Shown: positions 1-6,637, counted from the stretch's first letter. The stretch: 7,701 nucleotides of DNA from CAZVCJ01 sp964625745 (GCA_964625745.1 CAZVCJ010000184.1:1-7701), one strand, 5' to 3'. Notes: a model not told the origin generated them from the sequence alone. Translations and numbers: made by a program.

Positions 1-2
1 AT

Positions 3-457
3 TTTACTCGATTTGGCACTCTTGTGGAAGAATCTGAATTACGAAAGGCTCTCTTTTCTATCAAGAACCGGCCGGCGCGTTCCGAAAGGCGCAGAAGCAC
101 GGCGTAGGGCTGATCGTGAAGGTGCCCCTGGACTCGGGCTGGCTATCGGGAAAATACCGCCACACCACCAAGTTCACCGACGTGCGCAGTCGCTGGCCGC
201 GCGAGGTTCTCGAACGGAGATCCGCGCTGATTGACCAGTTCGCCGCCCTCGTGCCGTCGGGCACATCAATGGTGCATGCTGCGCTCCAATTCATTCTGGC
301 CCAACCGCAGATCTCGACGGTCATCCCCGGCGCCAAGAGCGTCGAACAGGCGCTGGATAACCTCGCCGCCGCGGACGGGCAGCTCAGCCCAGACGTCGTC
401 CAGTCCATACACGCCTTCTGGGAACGCGAACTGAAGGGCGACCCGCTGCCCTGGTAA
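3..457 (+). pseudogene. Aldo/keto reductase, 3' fragment, apparently disrupted near its 5' visible end
   Basis: From about position 50 to the TAA at 455-457 one frame reads as the C-terminal half of an NAD(P)H-dependent aldo/keto reductase. It contains LFYQEPAGAFRKAQ, then VGLIVKVPLDSGWLSGKY, then the NADP-binding signature VIPGAKSVEQ, all typical of the AKR barrel C-terminus. That frame has an in-frame TGA at 35-37. A different frame, 3-56, reads EESELRKALFS, which resembles the helix that precedes the FYQEP strand in such enzymes. The simplest reading is an out-of-frame deletion of some tens of bases that joined the two segments near 50-60; a frameshift or an assembly join is also possible. 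Bases 1-60 are only about 37% G+C against about 63% in 61-120. The next gene starts 27 bp downstream, so this one probably headed the redox operon. The AKR family is secure; its status as a pseudogene is inferred from very little upstream sequence. Confidence 0.55.
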
Positions 458-484
458 ACAATCCCTAGAGAAAAGGAAGTGAGA

Positions 485-1606
485 ATGCAATACCGAAGGT
501 TTGGCAAACTAGATTGGCAAGTCTCCGCCCTGGGGTTTGGCGCCATGCGCCTCCCCACGGTGGAGGGCAAAATAGACGAGGCCGAGGCGACCAAAATGAT
601 CCGCTACGCCATTGATCACGGCGTGAACTACGTAGACACCGCGTACCCGTATCACGACGGGAAGGGCGAAGTGTCCGTGGGCCGGGCGCTCCAGGATGGA
701 TACCGCCAGAAGGTCAAGCTGGCGACCAAGATGCCATGCTGGCTGGTCGAGACGCCCGCCGATTTCGACAAGTACCTCGATGAGCAACTGGAAAAGCTAC
801 AGACAGACCACATAGACGTCTACCTCCTGCACGCGATCTGGCGCGACCGCTGGACCAGAATGCAAAAGATGAAAGTGTTCGAGTGGGCGGAGCGGGCCCT
901 CGCCGACGGACGCATCGGCCACCTGGGGTTCTCCTTCCATGGCACCCTGCCGCTGTTCAAGGAGGTCATTGATGCCTACGACTGGACAATGTGCCAGATC
1001 CAGTACAACCTCATCAACGAGGACGTGCAGGCGGGCACCGAAGGGCTGGAGTATGCGGCGGAGAAGGGAGTTGCTGTGGTCATCATGGAGCCGCTGCTGG
1101 GCGGGGCGCTGGTGAGTCCGCCTCCCCACGTGCAGCGCGTCTGGGACGAGGCGGGCAGGGAGCCGGTCGACGTGGCCCTGCGCTGGCTGTGGAACAAGCC
1201 GCAGGTGTCCGTCGTCCTCAGCGGAATGAGCGCGTTGGCGCAAGTGCAGCAGAACGTCGAGATCGCGGACAGGTCGGGCATCGGCACACTGACGCAGGAC
1301 GAGCTTGACTTGGTCGCCCGCGTGCAGGAGGCGTACCAGGAACTCGACGCCATCCCCTGCACCAAGTGCCAATACTGCATGCCGTGTCCCAACGGCGTCA
1401 ATATCCCGCGCAACTTTGAGCTCTACAATCAGGCTGTCATCTACGGCAACCAGGACCTGGCCAAGAGCCTTTACAACTGGCACATGCCGGAGGGCGAATG
1501 GGCCAACGCGTGCATCGCCTGCGGGGAATGTGAGGAAAAGTGCCCACAGCAGATCGAAATCAGCGAGTGGATGCCCCGTATCCATGAAAGGCTTGCACAA
1601 ACGTAA
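485..1606 (+). CDS. Aldo/keto reductase with C-terminal two-[4Fe-4S] ferredoxin-like domain
   Basis: This 373-residue cytoplasmic oxidoreductase is predicted to reduce or oxidise a carbonyl with a nicotinamide cofactor and to exchange electrons through iron-sulfur clusters. The N-terminal 280 residues form the AKR barrel. The classic tetrad aligns as Asp51 and Tyr56 (in DTAYPYHDG), Lys82 (in ATKMP) and His116 (in YLLHA). The tail carries two cluster motifs: C292-x2-C295-x2-C298-x2-C301-P and C343-x2-C346-x2-C349-x3-C353-P. This architecture (COG1453-like) is common in anaerobes; the physiological substrate is not known from sequence. An in-frame GTG at 479 would add two residues, but the ATG at 485 is preferred because AAGGAAG at 473-479 is a suitable ribosome binding site and the family usually begins MxYRxFGK. 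It sits between an AKR remnant and a flavodoxin-like gene, consistent with an electron-transfer operon. Confidence 0.93.
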   Translation: MQYRRFGKLDWQVSALGFGAMRLPTVEGKIDEAEATKMIRYAIDHGVNYVDTAYPYHDGKGEVSVGRALQDGYRQKVKLATKMPCWLVETPADFDKYLDEQLEKLQTDHIDVYLLHAIWRDRWTRMQKMKVFEWAERALADGRIGHLGFSFHGTLPLFKEVIDAYDWTMCQIQYNLINEDVQAGTEGLEYAAEKGVAVVIMEPLLGGALVSPPPHVQRVWDEAGREPVDVALRWLWNKPQVSVVLSGMSALAQVQQNVEIADRSGIGTLTQDELDLVARVQEAYQELDAIPCTKCQYCMPCPNGVNIPRNFELYNQAVIYGNQDLAKSLYNWHMPEGEWANACIACGECEEKCPQQIEISEWMPRIHERLAQT

Positions 1607-1645
1607 GGTTTGATTTGAGCATGCAACTACAATTAAGGAGGCGAA

Positions 1646-2095
1646 ATGGGATCTATACTTGTCCTCTATCATTCTCAGGAATATGGCAACACTGGGGCCA
1701 TGGCCCAGGCCATCGGTGAGGGTGCGAGGGCCGCAGGCGCCGACGTGACCCTGGTCAACACCAATGAGCAGCGACTGGACCCTGAACAGTATCGCCATTT
1801 CGACGCAGTGGCCTTTGGCTCGCCGGATTACTGGAGCTACATTGCCGGCGGGCTGAAGGTCTTCATAGACGACTGGTACATCGCTCGCAAGTCCAATCCC
1901 CGAGGATTGGAAAACAAGCCCTATGGCCTGTTCTACTCTCACGGTGGTGGTGGGGATGTGCGTGACCCACTTGAGAAGCTCTTTGGCAGGATGGGTTGGC
2001 AGGTTGGCGAAACCATCGAGTCATACGGGAGACCGAACGCTGCCGTGCTGGAAGCCTGCCGGGAATTGGGGCGACAACTGGCAAATGCCATATAG
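1646..2095 (+). CDS. Flavodoxin-like / NADPH-dependent FMN reductase-type protein
   Basis: The 149-residue product has a flavodoxin fold. Strand 1 is ILVLYHS, followed by the FMN-phosphate loop SQEYGNT (residues 10-16). The loop after strand 3 is FGSPDYWSYIAGGLKVFIDDW (57-77), where Tyr62 and Trp63 are candidates to stack on the flavin. A glycine-rich turn GGGGDV lies at 100-105. It is about the length of short-chain flavodoxins and of the WrbA/flavodoxin_2 group, and likely binds FMN and carries electrons in the cytoplasm. The start is well defined: TAAGGAGG at 1634-1641 lies 4 bp before the ATG. The 39-bp gap after the ferredoxin-type AKR suggests co-transcription and a possible redox partnership. 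The phosphate loop departs from the usual T/S-x-T-G-x-T, so an FMN reductase or quinone reductase relative is an alternative to a true flavodoxin. Confidence 0.85.
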   Translation: MGSILVLYHSQEYGNTGAMAQAIGEGARAAGADVTLVNTNEQRLDPEQYRHFDAVAFGSPDYWSYIAGGLKVFIDDWYIARKSNPRGLENKPYGLFYSHGGGGDVRDPLEKLFGRMGWQVGETIESYGRPNAAVLEACRELGRQLANAI

Positions 2096-2109
2096 AAGAA
2101 GTGAAGACT

Positions 2110-2313
2110 ATGTCAACAGATAGGGACAAAGAACAGGCTTCCTGGGCTGTGACACCCAGAGCCGAGCCGCCGGAGGATTGGCTAGCCGCCGTCATTCGCC
2201 AGGCGCTCCGCTCATTGGTAGGCAACGCCGAGCCTTCGCCAGCGGTCTGGGGACGGATTCTACAAAGCATCACGAATGGGGGAAATGTCTATGAATGGGA
2301 AGGTACTTTTTAG
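2110..2313 (+). CDS. Small protein of unknown function (67 aa)
   Basis: I do not recognise this protein's family. It starts at the ATG at 2110, only 14 bp after the flavodoxin-like gene, behind a weak purine-rich site (GAAGAAGTGAAG, 2095-2106). It ends at TAG 2311-2313. The sequence has a polar N-terminus, a helical stretch DWLAAVIRQALRSL (residues 23-36), and then EPSPAVWGRILQSI (41-54), which looks like a second short helix after a Pro-Ser-Pro turn. It has no cysteines, no signal peptide and no membrane segment. Its placement suggests it is translated with the redox cluster, perhaps as an accessory protein. Upstream in-frame starts inside the flavodoxin gene (from 1996) exist but would give a large overlap and are less likely. 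Codon use matches its neighbours, so it is probably a real gene. Confidence 0.6.
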   Translation: MSTDRDKEQASWAVTPRAEPPEDWLAAVIRQALRSLVGNAEPSPAVWGRILQSITNGGNVYEWEGTF

Positions 2314-2425
2314 CCAGGCCAGCTAAAGCCATCCACAGAGATGCACATGGAAGGGACGTCGCCGGCGGTCGCCATCCAGCAGGGCACAGACTGTCGGCGT
2401 TTGCGTTTCTGCCAACGCTGGCCTC

Positions 2426-2454
2426 TGGACACTTTGGCTCGTTTGGAGTATACT
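2426..2454 (+). promoter_or_regulatory. Predicted sigma-70-type promoter of the NACHT-FGE gene
   Basis: The -35 box TGGACA (2426-2431) and the -10 box TATACT (2449-2454) each match the consensus at five of six positions and are separated by the optimal 17 bp. The start site would be near 2461, giving a leader of about 263 nt before the ATG at 2724. No other start signal of similar quality was seen in the gap, so the NACHT gene is probably transcribed separately from the redox cluster. Confidence 0.6.
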
Positions 2455-2499
2455 TGGGGCTGTAAAAGAACAACTTCTCGCATGGTGTCTAGCGAGAAA

Positions 2500-2610
2500 T
2501 CATCCTGAGTTTATCGAAGGGTGATTTCGAGCGGGTTTTCAAGCTCCGGAGCCGCAGAAGTCGTCCTTCGACAGGCTTCGTCGTGAGCTCAGCCGAACGG
2601 CTCAGGATGA
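2500..2610. repeat. Palindromic intergenic repeat with 10-bp terminal inverted repeats (copy A)
   Basis: The element is bounded by perfect 10-bp inverted ends, TCATCCTGAG (2500-2509) and CTCAGGATGA (2601-2610). Inside are a smaller hairpin AGCCG-AA-CGGCT (2591-2602) and 'ttcgaca'/'atcgaagg' segments related to repeats that are abundant in Chloroflexota intergenic DNA. Bases 2572-2600 recur, reverse-complemented and split, at 6086-6137. It carries no coding capacity. If the promoter at 2426-2454 is used, the repeat is transcribed within the leader of the NACHT mRNA, where the ends could pair. Confidence 0.75.
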
Positions 2611-2723
2611 CTTTTGCTAGTGTCGAAAACGGGAAGTTATTTCTGAACCAACTCTTATTGGGGATTTCCACAGCTGCCAACGTCATCGTCCCCAAACGAG
2701 CTTTGCTTTTCTGGAGGTGAACA

Positions 2724-5700
2724 ATGGAAGCCATTATCGCGGCCATTGCCGCAGCCCTGGCCCAGGGGTTGGTACAGGTTGGAAAGGACTTGGTGGAGAA
2801 GGGTAGAGTCGACGTCCCACTGGAGCCAGCCAAGAAGGGACTGGATCGCTTCGTGGCGCGTCAGTGGCACAAGAGGATCGGAGCGGACCAAGACCTGCGG
2901 AACGCTGTACAGACTGCCCTGGCTGAGGCTGGCGCACCTACCGACGACGAGGACAACCTGCGCCGCTGGCTCAAGAACGTCAGCCTGGACCGGCTGACGG
3001 CAAGGAAGAACCACGCCCCGCGGCGGCAGGTGGCCCGGGCGGTGCTTGCCTTCACTGACCCTGAGGCTGACCCGCCCAAGGATCTCGTGGTCGCCCTGGG
3101 TTGGCCCCGTAGCCGACGCCACGAGCTCTCCACGCTGCTGGCAGCTCTGCGGGCTCAATTCTACACTCTGGAAGACTGGCGCGCGCCCATTGAGTACGCC
3201 AACGAGGCGGCCAAACTGGGCCTGCTGGGCGATATGCTGGCTGTCCTGGCCCGGCTGGACAACGTCTTCGTGCGGACCGAGGCGGGCCAAGCCTTGCGCG
3301 TCTTTGTCGTTCAGCAAGGGCTGACGGAAGAAGAAGCGGCCGAGATCGAGGAACGCTACCGAGCCGACCTGGTGCGCGAATTGAGGATGCACGACTTCCG
3401 GGGCATCGTCCAGATGCGGCGAGACATCCGCCTGCCGCTGGCCGACATCTACATGGAACTGGGGCTGCTGACCCTGAGCGACGAAGAGGAACGCCGTCGC
3501 GCCCAAGAGCGGCTGTTGGCTTTACGCGAGGAAGAGCGCCTGGCAGAGGAGGAACGCCGCCTGCAGGAGCGCGTGACCGACGCCCTGGCCCGCTCGCAAC
3601 GCCTGGTCATCCTGGGCGAGCCAGGGACAGGCAAGACCATCTCCCTGCGCTTCATCTCCCTGATGCTGGCCCACGGCTACGGTGCGGCCCGCCTGGGCCT
3701 GGAGACCCCCTACATCCCCCTGATGGTGCGCCTGGCCGACTTCGCCCGGGGACTGGAGGACAGGCCGGCCCTGGCGCTGGACAACTTCCTGCTTCAGGTC
3801 ATTGGGCAGGCCTACGCTAGCCACCCCCGCCTGGGTGACTACCTGCGCTGGGCACTGGAACATGGCTCCTGCATGGTGCTGCTCGACGGGCTGGACGAGG
3901 TAGGCGACGATCCCGTTCGCGGCCAGCCGCTGCGAACGCTCGTGGTGCAACGGGTTCAGAAGTTCGCCGACATCTGGTGCGCCGACGACCGACCCAACCG
4001 GCTGGTCGTCACCAGCCGCATCGAGGGCTACTGGGACGAGGCCCTGCGCGGCTTCGATCACGTGCAACTCAGTCCCCTGCGCCCGCCCGACGAGGTGCGC
4101 GAGTTCCTGTTGCGCTGGTACACGGCCCACGAGCAGGCGCACGACGAAACCCTGCCTCTGGAGGTGGCCGAAGCGCGGGCCGAGGAGCGAGTGGGCGAAC
4201 TCCTGCCCCACGTGCTGGAGTGGCCCAGTGTGCGCCGCCTGGCCACCAACCCCCTGCTGCTGACCATCCTGGCCCTCATCCACGAGAATGTGGGCAAGCT
4301 CCCCAACCGGCGCATCCGACTGTACGAAATCTGCGCCCAGACGTTGATCGAATCCTGGCGGCAGGCCCAGACCGGCCTGCCCAACGAGTTGCTGGCCGAG
4401 CTGGGCGAGGAGACCGTCATCCGCGTGATGGCGCCGCTGGCCTACTGGCTGCACGACGAGCGGCCCGGCGGCACCGCTTCGTTCCAGGAGTGGCGGGAGC
4501 GGCTGTTGGACATCCTGGCCTACGAGGGATACGAGGACGAGGCCAGGGAGATCGCCGACCGCTTCCTGCACCACGCCCGCTACCAGGCCGGGCTGCTGGC
4601 CGAGCGGGGGCTGGGCCGGTTCGGCTTCTTCCACTTGACCTTCGAGGAATACCTGGCTGCCCGCCAGATGGCCCGCCAGCGGGCCGAGGAGCGGCGCGAC
4701 ATGCTCAGGAGACACTGGGAGGACCCTCGCTGGCAGGAGGTGATCCTGCTGGCGGCCGGGCAGTTGGGCATCGTGGAGGCCCGCCGCGACGACGTGAGCG
4801 ACTGCATTGAGGACTTGCTGCAGATGGAGCCTTACGACGTGGAGAACGCCGGTCGGCAAGTGGTGCTGGCGGGCCGCGCCCTGGCCGACATCGGCCTGCG
4901 CAGCGTGACCAATCGCACCCGGCGCTGGGTGCTGGATGCGCTATGCGAGACCATGCAGGACTTGGATCCCGAGACCAAGCGTCCCAACGGCCCGCCGCGT
5001 ATCCCGGTGCGCACGCGCTACGACGCCGGCGAAGTCCTGGACGAACTGGGCTGGCTCCCCGACGACCTGCACGCCTGGATCCGTTGCCCCGGCATTGCCG
5101 AAGGCGGCAGCGATCTCATGGTGATGAAATACCCAGTCACCAACGCCCAGTTCGAGCGCTTCATCCGGGCCGGCGGCTACGAGAATCCCGCTTACTGGGG
5201 TGGTGAGGAGGGGGAAGGCTGGCAATGGGTGCAGAATCCACCGCGTTACCAGAGAGAAGGCCCAGTAGCAGAGCCCAGGTTCTGGAATGATCCCCGCTTC
5301 GGCAAAGAGCGGCGCGGCTATCCGGTGGTGAGAATCTGCTGGTACGAAGCTGTTGCCTACGCTGCCTGGCTGACGGAACTACTCCAACGTGTCCAAGACG
5401 GCGACCCCGACTTGCCAGATGAAGACACGAAACTGGTAGCTGATCTGCTCGAAGCCGGAGTCGCCGAAGTGCGATTGCCCACCGAAAGAGAGTGGCGGCG
5501 GATGGCCGGCGGGGTGGCCGATAGGGATCGCTACCCGTGGGATCCACCGCAGGGCCCAGCAACCAGTGATGAGGCGGCCATTCTGACCAGGGCCAATACT
5601 GCCGAGTCCGGCATCCTCCGCACCTCACCGGTTGCCATGTATCCATTGGGCGTCAGCCAGCCTTTCGGCCTGATGGACTTGGCGGGGAACGTTTGGGAGT

Positions 5701-5870
5701 GGACCAATTCATGGTATGACGAGAGCCAGAGTGTCCGCGTGTTGCGTGGCGGGTCGTGGGGCCTCTATCAGGTCAGCGCCCGCTGCAGGATTCGCCTCAG
5801 GGGCGACCCGCGGTACTCGAGCCGCGACCTCGGGTTTCGGTTGGTCTCCCCCGTCGTTTCTGGTTTCTGA
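2724..5870 (+). CDS. NACHT (STAND) ATPase fused to C-terminal FGE-sulfatase/C-type-lectin-like domain
   Basis: The 1048-residue protein is predicted to be a cytoplasmic, ligand-triggered NTPase. Residues 1-25 form an Ala/Ile-rich amphipathic helix inside a helical N-terminal region (to about 240). A highly charged Glu/Arg helix spans about 252-290. The NACHT core follows: Walker A GEPGTGKT (298-305), Walker B LLDGLDE (386-392), NPLLLTI (509-515) and the winged-helix-type motif FFHLTFEEYLAA (635-646). A helical linker leads to an FGE-sulfatase (SUMF1-like) domain at about 795-1041, with LPTEREW (918-924), GNVWEW (988-993), RGGSW (1008-1012) and GFRLV (1037-1041). The two copper-binding cysteines that follow RGGS in true FGEs are absent; the only nearby Cys is 1021. 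Sulfatase activation is therefore unlikely, and the fold may serve recognition. No known effector domain is visible. GGAGGTGA (2713-2720) fixes the start. Similar NACHT proteins act in bacterial immunity, but this role is inferred here. Confidence 0.93.
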   Translation: MEAIIAAIAAALAQGLVQVGKDLVEKGRVDVPLEPAKKGLDRFVARQWHKRIGADQDLRNAVQTALAEAGAPTDDEDNLRRWLKNVSLDRLTARKNHAPRRQVARAVLAFTDPEADPPKDLVVALGWPRSRRHELSTLLAALRAQFYTLEDWRAPIEYANEAAKLGLLGDMLAVLARLDNVFVRTEAGQALRVFVVQQGLTEEEAAEIEERYRADLVRELRMHDFRGIVQMRRDIRLPLADIYMELGLLTLSDEEERRRAQERLLALREEERLAEEERRLQERVTDALARSQRLVILGEPGTGKTISLRFISLMLAHGYGAARLGLETPYIPLMVRLADFARGLEDRPALALDNFLLQVIGQAYASHPRLGDYLRWALEHGSCMVLLDGLDEVGDDPVRGQPLRTLVVQRVQKFADIWCADDRPNRLVVTSRIEGYWDEALRGFDHVQLSPLRPPDEVREFLLRWYTAHEQAHDETLPLEVAEARAEERVGELLPHVLEWPSVRRLATNPLLLTILALIHENVGKLPNRRIRLYEICAQTLIESWRQAQTGLPNELLAELGEETVIRVMAPLAYWLHDERPGGTASFQEWRERLLDILAYEGYEDEAREIADRFLHHARYQAGLLAERGLGRFGFFHLTFEEYLAARQMARQRAEERRDMLRRHWEDPRWQEVILLAAGQLGIVEARRDDVSDCIEDLLQMEPYDVENAGRQVVLAGRALADIGLRSVTNRTRRWVLDALCETMQDLDPETKRPNGPPRIPVRTRYDAGEVLDELGWLPDDLHAWIRCPGIAEGGSDLMVMKYPVTNAQFERFIRAGGYENPAYWGGEEGEGWQWVQNPPRYQREGPVAEPRFWNDPRFGKERRGYPVVRICWYEAVAYAAWLTELLQRVQDGDPDLPDEDTKLVADLLEAGVAEVRLPTEREWRRMAGGVADRDRYPWDPPQGPATSDEAAILTRANTAESGILRTSPVAMYPLGVSQPFGLMDLAGNVWEWTNSWYDESQSVRVLRGGSWGLYQVSARCRIRLRGDPRYSSRDLGFRLVSPVVSGF

Positions 5871-5876
5871 TTGCTG

Positions 5877-5940
5877 GGGCACCCTCTCCTTCCCCCCATC
5901 CCCCTCCCTCTCCCACACGTGGGAGAGGGAGGGGGTGCCC
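5877..5940. terminator. Stable GC-rich hairpin after the NACHT gene, possible terminator; also a repeat-type palindrome
   Basis: An outer 7-bp stem, GGGCACC (5877-5883) with GGTGCCC (5934-5940), competes with a perfect inner palindrome of 17 bp (5900-5916 with 5919-5935), one of the most stable hairpins possible for its length. It begins six bases after the stop codon. No T-tract follows on either strand, so it is not a textbook intrinsic terminator. It could instead protect the mRNA 3' end, or simply be a copy of the widespread 'ccctctccc...gggagaggg' intergenic repeat, which its arms and the trailing 'gggtgaggg' resemble. Confidence 0.55.
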
Positions 5941-6038
5941 GAAGGGCGGGAGTGGGTGAGGGTCAAGCACAATGTGACCGCGAACGTCTTGAATTCGATG
6001 AATCCTCCAGATTCGTTGTCATGTTCTGGCCACAAAAG

Positions 6039-6211
6039 CAGCGGTTGAAACCACTTCTACAGGGCGCGGATGCGCCGGCCGTCCACCGTTCGGCTGATGG
6101 TTCGACAAGCTCACCATGCAGCTCACGACGAAGCCTGCGTGGACGATTTCCGCGACCACGTAGGTGGACGACCGGCACACAGTGCCCCCACAGGTGCGAT
6201 TTCAATCGCCG
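6039..6211. repeat. 173-bp imperfect palindrome, MITE-like (copy B of the repeat core)
   Basis: The outer 49 bases on each side (6039-6087 and 6163-6211) are reverse complements at 32 of 49 positions without gaps, and the inner parts GCCGGCCGTCCACC (6074-6087) and GGTGGACGACCGGC (6163-6176) match at 13 of 14. Between them lie CCGTTCGGCTGA (6086-6097) and GCTCACGACGAAGCCTG (6121-6137), both found reverse-complemented and contiguous at 2572-2600. A 23-bp insert (6098-6120) separates them here, with its own small inverted repeat ATGGT/ACCAT (6097-6101, 6113-6117). No transposase or coding capacity is present. It ends 9 bp before the next gene's ribosome binding site. Confidence 0.7.
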
Positions 6212-6232
6212 TCTCCAGATAAGGAGCACAAC

Positions 6233-6637
6233 ATGCCAAACAATCGAAACAAGCTCGCCGCCCCGTGCGGCCTCTACTGCGGCGTTTGCAGCGACCTCGT
6301 TCTGGAGGGGGTCTGCCACGGCTGTGGCTGCGATTGCGGTCAGTGCGCGGCGGGGCCTCATCACCGTGCCTGTCCCATCTATCGCTGCGTGACCGAGCGG
6401 GGGCTGGAAAGCTGCGCTGGGTGCGACGATTTCCCCTGCACGCGCATCATCCAGTTCGCCTACGACCCCATCTGGCGCACCCACCTGCCCGTGCTGGAAA
6501 ACCTGAGGCGGATACGCCGCATCGGCACGGAGACATGGCTGGACGAGCAGGAGGCATACTGGGCTGATCAACGTCGGCGGGACAGGTGGCTCAGGTTGCA
6601 CAGAGAATGCAGGGCCAGGTACAAAGAGGCTGGCTGA
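6233..6637 (+). CDS. Cysteine-rich DUF3795-family protein
   Basis: This is a 134-residue soluble protein with 14 cysteines, 13 of them in the first 69 residues: 12, 16, 19, 28, 31, 33, 35, 38, 47, 52, 61, 64 and 69. The pattern APCGLYCGVCSDL, then a CxxCxCxCxxC run, then ACPIYRC and ESCAGCDDFPC is typical of DUF3795, whose role is unknown; the cysteines suggest zinc or iron-sulfur binding. The C-terminal half is helical, rich in Arg and Trp, with no membrane segment. The ATG at 6233 is chosen because AAGGAG lies 6 bp upstream and the family core begins right after it. An earlier in-frame start at 6164 would translate the repeat and is unlikely. The upstream palindrome (to 6211) stops just short of the ribosome binding site, and the toroid gene downstream has its own promoter, so a functional link is not implied. 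Confidence 0.88.
   Translation: MPNNRNKLAAPCGLYCGVCSDLVLEGVCHGCGCDCGQCAAGPHHRACPIYRCVTERGLESCAGCDDFPCTRIIQFAYDPIWRTHLPVLENLRRIRRIGTETWLDEQEAYWADQRRRDRWLRLHRECRARYKEAG

Larger units (their letters stand above)
2314..2723. other. Non-coding region upstream of the NACHT gene
   Basis: This 410-bp stretch has no convincing gene. It holds a weak 6-bp inverted repeat (TTTAGC at 2309-2314, GCTAAA at 2322-2327) across the stop codon of the 67-aa gene, a promoter at 2426-2454, a palindromic repeat at 2500-2610, and the strong ribosome binding site GGAGGTGA (2713-2720) of the NACHT gene. Bases 2328-2425 show nothing that I can assign. Confidence 0.7.
5871..6232. other. Non-coding region between the NACHT and DUF3795 genes
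   Basis: The 362-bp gap holds a GC-rich hairpin at 5877-5940, a 173-bp imperfect palindrome at 6039-6211 and the ribosome binding site AAGGAG (6221-6226) of the next gene. Open frames across it on both strands are short and repeat-derived. No promoter close to consensus was seen for the downstream gene. Confidence 0.65.

Noticed and set aside
797..1942. Minus-strand open frame of 381 codons opposite the ferredoxin-AKR and flavodoxin-like genes
   Set aside because: It overlaps two well-supported genes, has no ribosome binding site of note and shows no family motif.
2309..2327. Hairpin TTTAGC/GCTAAA as a terminator of the redox operon
   Set aside because: The stem is only 6 bp, A/T-rich, spans the stop codon and has no downstream T-tract.
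3977..4810. Plus-strand frame of 277 codons inside the NACHT gene
   Set aside because: It is Arg/Pro/Gly-rich and out of frame with the clear NACHT protein, a by-product of high G+C.
3522..4859. Long open frame of 445 codons on the minus strand inside the NACHT gene
   Set aside because: It is antisense to a region with clear Walker A, Walker B and winged-helix motifs. Its own product is low-complexity, rich in Gln, Leu and Val, with no recognisable domain; such frames are common opposite high-G+C genes.
5989..6017. TTGAAT at 5989 as the -35 box of a promoter for the DUF3795 gene
   Set aside because: No acceptable -10 box lies at 16-18 bp spacing; the nearest hexamers such as TTCGTT match poorly.
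5871..6232. Template repeat of a diversity-generating retroelement downstream of the NACHT gene
   Set aside because: I looked for a second copy of the RGGSW-GFRLV coding segment in the gap and found none, and no reverse transcriptase is present in the window.
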